Of a DNA stretch of 27,341 nucleotides, positions 7,286 to 14,253 are shown piece after piece (position 1 is the stretch's first letter; each line of letters opens with the position of its first letter). The stretch is taken from assembly GCA_945834965.1 (NCBI GenBank), contig CAMAHZ010000003.1, positions 1 through 27,341 on the forward strand, in the 5' to 3' direction. This DNA comes from an uncultured Clostridia bacterium (GTDB taxonomy: Bacteria > Bacillota > Clostridia > Christensenellales > Borkfalkiaceae). The notes below the pieces were generated by a model that was not told where the DNA came from, did not search any database, and saw only the letters and a list, made by a program, of their open reading frames with translations. Made by a program: the position numbers and the translations under genes.

Positions 7286-8665
7286 TCACTTAATAAGCAT
7301 CTGCAAAGACGCAATAAGATATTGTCTTACGAAAGCAGGCTCGATAATGTTATCTACGTAGCCGCCCTTAGCCGCATTGACGGGGTCGGAATTTTCGTCT
7401 GCATATTTTTCTACGAGCTTATCCTTATTTTCGGATGCGCTTGCGTTAAACTCGATTTCTGCACCCTGAACGCTGTCGAAGAGCGCAATCTTTGAATTAG
7501 CAAACGCATAGGTATAATCGTAACCCATATTCTTAGCGGCAAAGAGCGTATAGCCAAGACCTACCGCCTTACCGTATACGACGGAAATCTTTGCGCTGTT
7601 CATAGAGTCGAGTATTCTTACGTATTCGCTTATTTCTAAAAGCAACGAGCTGTTTGCAACGTCGGGCGTTTCAACCGCACCGAGCGTGTTAACGAAGGTT
7701 ACGAAGGGCAAATTGTACTGCGAAGCAATAGTTGCAAACGCGTTGAGCTTACGCATTTTGCCGGGGCAGAGCTTAACGCCTTCATCACCGCCGTCAAAGA
7801 TTGCCGCCGCAACTGAAATACCGCCTATACGACCAAAAACGCATTTAACGGCGGGCGAAGTGCCTTCCAAAAGTTCAATTACCGAACCCTTATCGAACAC
7901 CTGCATTAACGCCTTTGCATCTGCACATTTATTCAACTTTGAAAGCGTTAAGTTGAGTTCGTCGCAATCGCAAACGCCTACGTTGACGAATTCGTTTATG
8001 GCAACTACCTTTTCCCTAACGTCTGCAAGGCTCTTAACCTTAAAGGTTGCAACGTCGGTTTTATTTAAAGCGTCGTACGAGCCAACCTTTTCTTTGGTAA
8101 GCTGAGCATTTCCGGCAGCTGCAATAACCATAGGGCTGTTGAGAGCAAGTATTGATTTACCTTCAACAAAGAAGTTGAAGTCGCAAATACCTGCAAGCAA
8201 AGCAACCTGACCGTAAACGTCGCCGTTTACTACAAGGTACTGAGTTACGCTGTCCTTAAGGCGAGACGCTTTCAGTACAAGTTCAGCAAGTCCTTCCAAA
8301 ACGTTTACACCTTCGCCTATCCTTACGCCGCCGGACGACAACAAATAGATAACGGGCGTGCCGTTCTTTTCAGCCTGGTCGAGACACTTAACAATTTTCT
8401 GACAGTTTGCTTTACTTACGCCGCCGTTTAATACCTGTGCGTTTTGCGCAACGATATAATAAGGATTGTCGTCAATAGTGGCAAAACCACAAACTACGCC
8501 TTCACCTTCGGCTGTGCCGTCGTAAAACTCGCTTTCGGAAAAAGAAAAAGCAGACGTTTCAACAAAGCTGTCTTTATCAACCAAAGCCGCGATATCTTCT
8601 CTTATTGCTTTGCCTGCCGATAACAGCTTGCCACGCCTGTCCTGCAACAATTTAATCTTATCCAC
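7286..8665 (-). CDS. 12S-type acyl-CoA carboxyltransferase subunit (MmdA/PccB-like), divergent
   Basis: A two-crotonase-fold carboxyltransferase of about 459 residues, somewhat shorter than typical MmdA or 12S proteins (about 510). Visible family blocks are LLSSGGVRIGEGV in the first half, KLCPGKMRKLNAFATIA and FVNTLGA in the second, and the C-terminal GGYVDNIIEP. Such subunits move CO2 from methylmalonyl-CoA or a related acyl-CoA to biotin. The usual Gly-Gly pairs of the two oxyanion holes (CAGGA and GGAY in relatives) read VYGQVA and VGLGY here, so the substrate is uncertain. The longest frame starts at a TTG (8683), but AGGAG lies inside it 7 bases before a GTG at 8665, which I take as the start. 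First gene of the operon. Confidence 0.82.
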   Translation of the reverse strand: MDKIKLLQDRRGKLLSAGKAIREDIAALVDKDSFVETSAFSFSESEFYDGTAEGEGVVCGFATIDDNPYYIVAQNAQVLNGGVSKANCQKIVKCLDQAEKNGTPVIYLLSSGGVRIGEGVNVLEGLAELVLKASRLKDSVTQYLVVNGDVYGQVALLAGICDFNFFVEGKSILALNSPMVIAAAGNAQLTKEKVGSYDALNKTDVATFKVKSLADVREKVVAINEFVNVGVCDCDELNLTLSKLNKCADAKALMQVFDKGSVIELLEGTSPAVKCVFGRIGGISVAAAIFDGGDEGVKLCPGKMRKLNAFATIASQYNLPFVTFVNTLGAVETPDVANSSLLLEISEYVRILDSMNSAKISVVYGKAVGLGYTLFAAKNMGYDYTYAFANSKIALFDSVQGAEIEFNASASENKDKLVEKYADENSDPVNAAKGGYVDNIIEPAFVRQYLIASLQMLIK

Positions 8666-8698
8666 AGAAATTCTCCTAAACAAAATTTTGACAAATAC

Positions 8699-8727
8699 AT
8701 TTTACCAAAATATGCAAAATAACGCAA
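8699..8727 (-). promoter_or_regulatory. Probable promoter of the decarboxylase operon
   Basis: On the minus strand there is TTGCGT (8727-8722), 17 bases, then TAAAAT (8704-8699) preceded by TGG as an extended -10. Transcription would start near 8692, giving a leader of about 27 bases before the GTG. The -35 match is poor; the -10 is good. Confidence 0.5.
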
Positions 8728-8747
8728 CTAATTATAAGATAATTAGT
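8727..8747. promoter_or_regulatory. 21-bp palindrome beside the operon promoter, candidate operator
   Basis: Perfect arms ACTAATTAT and ATAATTAGT are separated by AAG. The site abuts the predicted -35 box of the decarboxylase operon on its upstream side. It matches no operator I can name with confidence; the A/T-rich composition means chance cannot be excluded. Confidence 0.4.
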
Positions 8748-8795
8748 CATAAAATCTTTATTTCTTTGCTCTAAAATATAATTATGTTTTAAACA

Positions 8796-9737
8796 TTAAT
8801 TTCCTTTCTTTTTAGGTTTAAATTTATCCTTGATAAATCTATCTATCTTGTTGGAATACTTGCACACGAACCAAAAAGCAAAACCCACTAAAACGGCAAT
8901 AATTACCCATATCATAATGCCCCACCAAGTCGTGAAAGGTATAAGCTGCAACGAAAATGAAGTAACCGAAACCGAAATTAATCTTGTTACGGTTATCATA
9001 ATAAGGTAGTAACCCCAAGTCATTGACGAGAGCCCGGCAATAAAGCATAATACGTCGTCGGGAAACAGGGGCAATAGGAACATAATTGAGAGCAACAGAT
9101 AGTCCTTCCCCTTTAATTTTTTAAGCCATTTATCCAAATCGTCCTTCCCCACGACCCAGCATACGGCTTTATAGCCGACCCATCTGCCTAAAGCAAAAGC
9201 AACGACGGAGCCTGCCATTATGCCTATAAAGCTGAAAATGGAACACCTTAACGGACCGAACAGCGCAACTCCTACCCCGACCGAAACCGAACCCGGCACG
9301 GGAAGAATTACAACCTGCAAAAACTGAAAAGCGATAAATATAATCACCGCCGCCGCACCAAAGCTTGAGATGTATTCTCTTAGTTTTTCAACGCTCGTAA
9401 GGTTTACTAAAACGCCCGTCGCGCTCAGCGCATAAAAGACCACGGCAACCAAATCAAGACAAATTAAAGCGCATAAAATAAAGCGGTAAACAACCTGCTT
9501 ATTCAACGCAAAAAACACAAGGTATAAAACGAGCAAAGAAAATAGAATACCTACGATTGACCAAAACAAATAATCGTGATATCTATCTATAAAAGCTAAA
9601 CTACGCTCTTTAAGCCCATACGCAAAAAATACGAAAGCAAGTAAAACAAAAAAAACAGCAGACAAAACGTTGACGGCGATTGATATCGCCTTCTTTGAGT
9701 TTAGTCTGCTAAGTTTTAAATTCCCGTTTTTACCCAT
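8796..9737 (-). CDS. TVP38/TMEM64 (DedA/SNARE-associated, VTT domain) membrane protein
   Basis: A 313-residue polytopic membrane protein. The first part has several hydrophobic segments; the VTT domain covers roughly the second half and shows the family pattern FLQVVILPVPGSVSVGVGVA, then FGPLRCSIFSFIGIMAGS, ALGRWVG and the re-entrant PLFPDDVLCFIAGLSSM. Relatives are thought to be lipid scramblases or to help in undecaprenyl-phosphate or envelope homeostasis; no substrate is assigned here. The open frame extends upstream into rnhA, so I start at MGKNGNLKLS, 31 bases after the rnhA stop. No clear SD precedes that ATG, so the start is uncertain. The C-terminus is rich in lysine. It is last in the proC-rnhA unit. 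Confidence 0.82.
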   Translation of the reverse strand: MGKNGNLKLSRLNSKKAISIAVNVLSAVFFVLLAFVFFAYGLKERSLAFIDRYHDYLFWSIVGILFSLLVLYLVFFALNKQVVYRFILCALICLDLVAVVFYALSATGVLVNLTSVEKLREYISSFGAAAVIIFIAFQFLQVVILPVPGSVSVGVGVALFGPLRCSIFSFIGIMAGSVVAFALGRWVGYKAVCWVVGKDDLDKWLKKLKGKDYLLLSIMFLLPLFPDDVLCFIAGLSSMTWGYYLIMITVTRLISVSVTSFSLQLIPFTTWWGIMIWVIIAVLVGFAFWFVCKYSNKIDRFIKDKFKPKKKGN

Positions 9738-9768
9738 CAATATAATATTATGGTGTATAAAACGTCTA

Positions 9769-10212
9769 TTATGCCTTTTTAAAGTTTTTGACCGCGTCGG
9801 TAGCAAGCTTGTCGCAAACGTTGTTGTATTCGTTGTCGGCGTGGCCTTTAACCTTTACAAATTCAACCTTATGAGTTCTCGTAAGCGACAAAAGTCTCTT
9901 CCATAAATCGTCGTTCAATACGGGTTTTTTATCGGCTTTTTTCCAACCTGATTTTTCCCATTCGTACACCCAACCGTTTAAAAATGCGTTTACCGTATAC
10001 GCAGAATCGCTGTACAACGTAACTTCACACGGTTCTTTCAAACATTCCAGCGCATTTATAACCGCAAGCAACTCCATTCGGTTGTTGGTAGTATTATCTT
10101 CCGCACCTGAAATTCGCTTTTCTACCCCGTTATACATTAACACGGCGCCCCAACCGCCAACGCCGGGATTGCCCGAGCATGCACCATCGGTATATATAGT
10201 TACCTTCTTCAT
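9769..10212 (-). CDS. rnhA: Ribonuclease HI
   Basis: Degrades the RNA strand of RNA-DNA hybrids in the cytoplasm. The 147-residue protein begins MKKVTIYTDGACSGNPG and has the four acidic catalytic residues D9, E47 (NNRMEL), D69 (YSDSAY) and D134 (VCDKLA), plus the catalytic-loop histidine H124 (KGHADN). It is full length for bacterial RNase HI. The frame can be extended 12 codons upstream, but that would place the start inside proC; the ATG at 10212 overlaps the proC stop as TGATG and fits the family N-terminus exactly. The SD is weak (AAGGA about 13 bases upstream), so expression is probably coupled to proC. Confidence 0.94.
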   Translation of the reverse strand: MKKVTIYTDGACSGNPGVGGWGAVLMYNGVEKRISGAEDNTTNNRMELLAVINALECLKEPCEVTLYSDSAYTVNAFLNGWVYEWEKSGWKKADKKPVLNDDLWKRLLSLTRTHKVEFVKVKGHADNEYNNVCDKLATDAVKNFKKA

Positions 10213-11027
10213 CAGTTCTGCGAAAGTTCCTTCGAACGTTTTACACAAGCAGCAACGGCGTCGGAAACTATACCGCGGAAATTATTTTCTTCAAAGACTT
10301 TAACCGCTTCTATGGTAGTACCGCCCTTACTGCATACGCTCATTATTAGTTCGGAAAGGGGCTTTTCGGTTTCCATTAATAGCTGGCAACTACCGAAAAC
10401 CGTCTGTATCGCCAAAAGTTTAGCTTCGTCTTTAGTAAGCCCCTGCTTTACGCCGGCGTCGATAAGACTGTCGATAAATATAAACGCGTATGCAGGACCG
10501 CTGCCGCTAATACCCGTAACGGCGTCTAACTTATCTTCGGAAATACTTAAAACGCTGCCTAAGCAATTGAAAAGATGGTAAATAAATTCGATATCGTCGG
10601 TATTTTTATCATAATCGGACATATCTACGCCCATCATACCGCAACCAACCGAACAGGGCAAATTAGGCATACAACGGGCAACTTTAATCAAACCTACTCC
10701 GAGCGTATTTTTAATTGTTGCCTTTTTAACGCCTGCCATAATACTTATTACCTTTTCAGGGTTGACGCCTTCGATTTCCTTTGCAACGTCTGCAAAATTC
10801 TGCGGCTTTACGGCAAAGAGAATATACTCGCTGTTTTCAGCAAGGTAACGGTTGTCGTCAGTAACGTTAATTCCGTACTCGTCCGCTACGGCATTGAGCT
10901 TATCGTGACTCGTATCGCTTACTATTAATTTACGGTTTTTTATATATTCGGATTCGCAAATACCCTTAATAATAGATTTTGCCATAAATCCACAGCCGAT
11001 AATACCGAGTTTAAATTGTTTTTTCAT
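10212..11027 (-). CDS. proC: Pyrroline-5-carboxylate reductase
   Basis: Last step of proline synthesis: reduces pyrroline-5-carboxylate with NAD(P)H. The 271-residue protein has the N-terminal Rossmann motif GIIGCGFMAKSI, KPQNF, IMAGVKKATI and the C-terminal signature GISGSGPAYAF with CSKGGTTIEAVKVFEE. Length is normal. SD AGGAG lies 8 bases before the ATG. It is first in a unit with rnhA (1-base overlap) and the VTT membrane protein, and is divergent from tRNA-Trp; the 64-base region between them holds the tRNA promoter, while I see no convincing promoter for proC. Confidence 0.95.
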   Translation of the reverse strand: MKKQFKLGIIGCGFMAKSIIKGICESEYIKNRKLIVSDTSHDKLNAVADEYGINVTDDNRYLAENSEYILFAVKPQNFADVAKEIEGVNPEKVISIMAGVKKATIKNTLGVGLIKVARCMPNLPCSVGCGMMGVDMSDYDKNTDDIEFIYHLFNCLGSVLSISEDKLDAVTGISGSGPAYAFIFIDSLIDAGVKQGLTKDEAKLLAIQTVFGSCQLLMETEKPLSELIMSVCSKGGTTIEAVKVFEENNFRGIVSDAVAACVKRSKELSQN

Positions 11028-11048
11028 TAATACATCTCCTAAAATTAG

Positions 11049-11077
11049 TTGACTAAATTTTTGCTTTAATATATAAT
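11049..11077 (+). promoter_or_regulatory. Promoter of tRNA-Trp
   Basis: TTGACT (11049-11054), a 17-base spacer and a perfect TATAAT (11072-11077) place the transcription start near 11084, about 8 bases before the mature tRNA. This is the cleanest sigma-70/A-type promoter in the window. Confidence 0.85.
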
Positions 11078-11091
11078 GTTCACATTGAGTT

Positions 11092-11166
11092 AGGGGAGTA
11101 GCTCAACGGTAGAGTCGCGGTCTCCAAAACCGTCGGTTGCGTGTTCGAATCGCGTCTCCCCTGCCA
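11092..11166 (+). tRNA. tRNA-Trp (anticodon CCA), 3' CCA encoded
   Basis: Cloverleaf read by hand: acceptor AGGGGAG pairs fully with CTCCCCT; D stem GCTC/GAGT; anticodon stem GCGGT/ACCGT around the loop CTCCAAA, giving anticodon CCA; five-base variable region; T stem GCGTG/CGCGT around TTCGAAT; discriminator G, then CCA in the DNA. The discriminator G is usual for bacterial tRNA-Trp. Isolated single-gene unit with its own promoter and terminator. Confidence 0.96.
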
Positions 11167-11168
11167 AA

Positions 11169-11205
11169 AAACTGTGTAAGGCAACCGCCTTATGCAGTTT
11201 TTTTT
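11169..11205 (+). terminator. Rho-independent terminator of tRNA-Trp
   Basis: A 14-bp stem (arm AAACTGTGTAAGGC with two G-U pairs) closes an AACC loop and is followed by five or more T residues. It begins 2 bases after the encoded CCA. Confidence 0.9.
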
Positions 11206-11210
11206 GTTTT

Positions 11211-11232
11211 GCGCGAGAGAAGATTCGAACAC
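11211..11232 (-). other. tRNA 3'-end-like fragment
   Basis: On the minus strand this reads as a T-loop consensus (GTGTTCGAATC) followed by TTCTCTCGCGC, resembling the T arm and acceptor 3' strand of a tRNA. No matching 5' half or proper T stem is present, so it is not a working tRNA. The 11 bases GTGTTCGAATC also occur, inverted, in the neighbouring tRNA-Trp. Confidence 0.35.
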
Positions 11233-11238
11233 AAATAA

Positions 11239-11285
11239 CAGGGCTCCCATAAAAGATTCTTTGAAGATTTTATGGGAAAACCCTG
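11239..11285 (-). repeat. Nested inverted repeat after purB terminator
   Basis: Inner arms CCCATAAAA and TTTTATGGG (11246-11254, 11268-11276) enclose a further TTC/GAA pairing. Outer arms CAGGG (11239-11243) and CCCTG (11281-11285) can extend the stem across small bulges. The outer CCCTG is shared with the purB terminator, so the two hairpins exclude each other. Confidence 0.5.
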
Positions 11286-11311
11286 CACGCAAAGCCTTGC
11301 GCACAGGGTTT
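11277..11311 (-). terminator. Terminator of the purB operon
   Basis: On the minus strand AAACCCTG, two G-U pairs and GCGCAA pair with TTGCG and CAGGGTTT to give a stem of about 15 bp closed by a four-base loop, ending in TTTT. It begins about 12 bases after the purB stop. Confidence 0.8.
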
Positions 11312-11323
11312 ATTAGCTAAAAA

Positions 11324-12760
11324 TTAAACCTTAACTTCGCCCTTAAGCCCCAAATCGCCGCTGTTTTCGTCTAAAATAGGCTGAATTTCGTTAGCAATAA
11401 ATTCGACGGTCTGCGAAGGCGCCCTGCCGATAAACTTTTTGGCGTCTAAAATTTCGTCAAGCTTATCGTGAACGGGCGCAAACATTTCGTCTGCCTTAAT
11501 AAGCTCGATAAGGTTGTTATCCTTACCTTCGACCTTAACGTTTTTACCTGCCTGCATAGAGAGCACCCTTATTCTCTCGTGCAGTTCTTGCCTGTTGCCG
11601 CCTGCCTTTACGCATTCCATCATAATATTTTCAGTCGCCATAAAAGGTAACTCTGCCGCAATATGCTTAGCGATAACCTTTTCGTACACGACGAGATTTT
11701 CGCTTACGTTCATATAAATATTTAAGATACCGTCAAGCGCAAGGAATGCCTGTGCAAGTACTATTCTGCGGTTTGCAGAGTCGTCCAACGTTCTTTCAAA
11801 CCATTGAGTTGACGCCGTTATAGCAGTATTCATAGGAAGCGATACGACGAATCTTGCCAAAGAACCCATTCGTTCGCAACGCATAGGATTGCGCTTATAA
11901 GCCATTGCAGAAGAGCCGATTTGCGACTTTTCAAAGGGTTCTTCAATCTCCTTCATATTCTGTAAAATACGGATATCGTTAGAGAATTTGTAGGCGCTTT
12001 GAGCAATCTGCGAGAGTACGCAAAGCACGTTGTAGTCAAATTTTCTCGAATAGGTTTGACCGGTCACACCGTAAACCTTATCGTAGCCGAGCTTTGCAAC
12101 GACCTTCTTTTCAAGCTGTTTAACCTTTTCTTCGTCGCCGTTAAAAAGCTCCATAAAGCTTGCCTGAGTACCCGTCGTACCCTTAACGCCGCGAAGCTTA
12201 AAGCTGTTTTCAAGATTTATAAGGTTGTTATAGTCCATCTCTAAATCCTGAAGCCAAAGCGTTGCTCTCTTACCTACGGTAGTAAGCTGTGCAGGCTGAA
12301 GATGGGTAAAGCCGAGCGTAGGCACGTCTTTATACTTAAGCGCAAAGTTCTTAAGCTTTTCCATTACGTTTACGAGCTTTTTCTTGATAATCGCCAAAGC
12401 GTCGTGCATAATCATAAGTTCGGAATTGCAGTCTACGAAACAGCTCGTTGCGCCCAAATGAATTATGGGCATAGCACTCTTAGCCTGTGCGCCGTATGCT
12501 TTTACGTGCGCCATTACGTCGTGACGGACTTCCCTTTCATATTGCTCTGCAAGCTCGAAATTAATATCGTCTTTATATTTTTTAAGCTCTTCCACCTGCT
12601 CGGGAGTGATGTTAAGCCCCATTTCCATTTCAGATTCGGCAAGCGCAATCCAGAGCTTTCTCCAGAGCTTGAAACGCTTTTCGTCGGAAAAAGCCTGTGC
12701 CATTTCCTTGCTTGCATATCTCGTGATTAAAGGGTTTTGATAAATTGAATTGTCAACCAT
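11324..12760 (-). CDS. purB: Adenylosuccinate lyase
   Basis: Acts twice in purine synthesis: it cleaves SAICAR to AICAR and adenylosuccinate to AMP, releasing fumarate each time. The 478-residue protein shows RHDVMAHV (79-86), HLGATSCFVDCN (101-112), FTHLQPAQ (151-158, with the catalytic histidine) and the superfamily signature GSSAMAYKRNP (282-292) on the mobile loop. Length is typical of this subgroup. SD GGAG is 6 bases before the ATG. It is the last gene of a unit with dCMP deaminase, cyclophilin and a small membrane protein, 36 bases after the latter, and ends at a strong terminator. I see no purine riboswitch in front of it. Confidence 0.95.
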   Translation of the reverse strand: MVDNSIYQNPLITRYASKEMAQAFSDEKRFKLWRKLWIALAESEMEMGLNITPEQVEELKKYKDDINFELAEQYEREVRHDVMAHVKAYGAQAKSAMPIIHLGATSCFVDCNSELMIMHDALAIIKKKLVNVMEKLKNFALKYKDVPTLGFTHLQPAQLTTVGKRATLWLQDLEMDYNNLINLENSFKLRGVKGTTGTQASFMELFNGDEEKVKQLEKKVVAKLGYDKVYGVTGQTYSRKFDYNVLCVLSQIAQSAYKFSNDIRILQNMKEIEEPFEKSQIGSSAMAYKRNPMRCERMGSLARFVVSLPMNTAITASTQWFERTLDDSANRRIVLAQAFLALDGILNIYMNVSENLVVYEKVIAKHIAAELPFMATENIMMECVKAGGNRQELHERIRVLSMQAGKNVKVEGKDNNLIELIKADEMFAPVHDKLDEILDAKKFIGRAPSQTVEFIANEIQPILDENSGDLGLKGEVKV

Positions 12761-12796
12761 ATTTTTCTCCGTATGTTTTATATCGCTATATAGATA

Positions 12797-13099
12797 TTAT
12801 TTTTCTTCCGCAACAAGACTTTCGTCCGTCTTATCTTCGGCAAGCTCTTTTGTAGTTTCATCTTCGACTTCTTTACTCTTCTTGCCTATGCTGAACGTCA
12901 TAATAAGTAGACAAATAAGCATAGAAATCAACCCTAAGCCCAACATAATCGCGCCTGCAATAATGGCAAAAAGCGTGACTACGGTTACTACTGCGTTGCC
13001 CGTAACTAAAGCCCGCACGATAAAACCTGCACCCAAAACTAACGCGCCTGCCGCAATAACTCCGGCAAAAATGCAAACGAAAATCTTTTTCTTATTCAC
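12797..13099 (-). CDS. Small membrane protein of unknown function
   Basis: I do not recognise a family. The 100-residue protein has a short basic N-terminus (MNKKK), hydrophobic segments at about 6-30 and 36-70 (the second long enough for two helices), then a very acidic hydrophilic tail from about residue 72 containing many Glu, Asp and Lys. It starts with GTG directly after the cyclophilin stop (TAAGTG); AAGGTG 6 bases upstream is a good SD, and the adjoining stop supports coupling. The conserved reading frame, the SD and its place inside an operon make it a real gene. It could be a membrane-anchored adaptor, but nothing in the sequence proves a role. Confidence 0.75.
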   Translation of the reverse strand: MNKKKIFVCIFAGVIAAGALVLGAGFIVRALVTGNAVVTVVTLFAIIAGAIMLGLGLISMLICLLIMTFSIGKKSKEVEDETTKELAEDKTDESLVAEEK

Positions 13100-13624
13100 T
13101 TACTTCACCTTCTCGGGTTGGGGATATTCAACGCCAAAGGTCTCAACCGAAATAGATTTAATAACCTGGTCGCACTTGGGTTTATCGTTGTAATTCGTTG
13201 CAACGCAAGCAATCTCGTCCACTACTTCTATACCGCTTACAACCTTACCGAAGGCCGCGTACTGTCCGTCAAGATAGGATGCGTTGTCGTGCATAATAAA
13301 GAACTGCGAACCTGCGCTGTTGGGATTCATAGCCCTTGCCATAGATATAACGCCCCTTGCGTGCTTTATATCATTTTGCTTGAAGCCGTTTAATGCAAAC
13401 TCGCCTTTAATGCAGTAGCCCGGACCGCCCGTGCCTACGCCTGCAGGGTCGCCGCCCTGAATCATAAAGCCCTTTATAACGCGGTGAAAGATAAGTCCGT
13501 TATAAAAACCGCTGTTTGCAAGGGAAATAAAATTATTAACGGTGTTGGGCGCCTTTTCGGGGTACAACTCAATCTTTATTTCCTTTCCGTTTTCCATTAC
13601 CAAAGTTGCAACGGGATTTGACAT
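13100..13624 (-). CDS. ppiB: Cyclophilin-type peptidyl-prolyl cis-trans isomerase
   Basis: Catalyses proline isomerisation during folding. The 174-residue cyclophilin domain has the active-site block FHRVIKGFMIQGGDP (R48, F53, Q56), GTGGPGYCIKGEF, MARAMNPNSAGSQFFI and AAFGKVVSG. There is no signal peptide, so it is cytoplasmic. The longest frame starts at a GTG (13633), but that GTG overlaps the SD AAGGAG, which is 8 bases before the ATG at 13624; I use the ATG. The gene is 30 bases after dCMP deaminase and directly abuts the small membrane protein gene. Confidence 0.94.
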   Translation of the reverse strand: MSNPVATLVMENGKEIKIELYPEKAPNTVNNFISLANSGFYNGLIFHRVIKGFMIQGGDPAGVGTGGPGYCIKGEFALNGFKQNDIKHARGVISMARAMNPNSAGSQFFIMHDNASYLDGQYAAFGKVVSGIEVVDEIACVATNYNDKPKCDQVIKSISVETFGVEYPQPEKVK

Positions 13625-13654
13625 CTTTTCCACTCCTTATATAAAAATAGGTAT

Positions 13655-14110
13655 TTATTCTTCTTCGACGTACTTTTCTAATCTTACGCCTGCTTCTTCA
13701 AACAAGGTTAAAGAAAAGTCGTCGGGATAGCCTTCTTTATAAACTACTCTCTCTATACCCGAATTTATTATTATTTTTGCGCAAATAACGCAGGGCTGAT
13801 GGGTACAATAAAGGGTACAGCCTTCCACACTGCAACCGACCCTTGCCGCCTGAATAATCGCATTTTGTTCCGCGTGGACGGCGTAGCAAATTTCATGGCG
13901 CGTACCACTCTCAATTCCGAGTTTTTTTCTCAGGCACTCGCCCTTTTCCATACAGCTTTTAATGCCTTGCGGCGCACCGTTATAGCCCGTAGCAATAACG
14001 CGTTTATTTTTAACGATTATTGCGCCGACGTGCCTGTTTTGCTGATAACAGCTTGACCAGTCGCCTATACGGACAGCCATATCCATAAATCGCTTATCCC
14101 ATTTATCCAT
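13655..14110 (-). CDS. comEB: dCMP deaminase (ComEB-like, zinc-dependent)
   Basis: Deaminates dCMP to dUMP, feeding thymidylate synthesis. The 151-residue protein has the zinc and catalytic motif HAEQNA (H79, E81) and HQPCVIC (C107, C110), the substrate loop TGYNGAPQG, and an extra Cys/His-containing insert (CMEKGECLR) typical of dCMP deaminases. The frame extends to a GTG at 14122, but GGTGG lies 8 bases before the ATG at 14110, giving the N-terminus MDKWDKRFM, which fits relatives. It is the first gene of the unit that ends with purB, transcribed from the promoter at 14146-14174 and divergent from groES. Confidence 0.9.
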   Translation of the reverse strand: MDKWDKRFMDMAVRIGDWSSCYQQNRHVGAIIVKNKRVIATGYNGAPQGIKSCMEKGECLRKKLGIESGTRHEICYAVHAEQNAIIQAARVGCSVEGCTLYCTHQPCVICAKIIINSGIERVVYKEGYPDDFSLTLFEEAGVRLEKYVEEE

Positions 14111-14145
14111 AGCCATTTCCACCGTGAAATACAGTTATTAGTTTA

Positions 14146-14174
14146 ATTTTAACATAACTTTATTCAAAATGCAA
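14146..14174 (-). promoter_or_regulatory. Promoter of the dCMP deaminase-purB unit
   Basis: Minus strand: TTGCAT (14174-14169), 17-base spacer, TAAAAT (14151-14146). The predicted start near 14139 leaves a leader of about 29 bases with the GGTGG ribosome site. Confidence 0.65.
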
Positions 14175-14253
14175 TTTTTTGCCATAATCTGTTTTATTTT
14201 ATTTTTACCCGTTTATAAAATATCTGTAATAAAAATGAACGGAGGATTTTAAA

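Noticed and set aside
8839..9048. Minus-strand frame of 69 codons in the VTT membrane protein
   Set aside because: Alternative frame inside a well-supported gene.
11080..11304. Open frame of 74 codons on the minus strand ending in a GRRDSNTQPTVLETATLPLS-like peptide
   Set aside because: It is the reverse complement of tRNA-Trp and its terminator; this type of peptide is a well-known false annotation across tRNA genes.
12761..12796. Small palindrome around CTATATAG between the small membrane gene and purB
   Set aside because: Only five to eight base pairs, A/T-rich, inside an operon; no sign of function.
12750..13193. Plus-strand frame of 147 codons, Ser/Thr rich
   Set aside because: Overlaps purB, the small membrane gene and ppiB on the opposite strand, each with its own SD; no support for this one.
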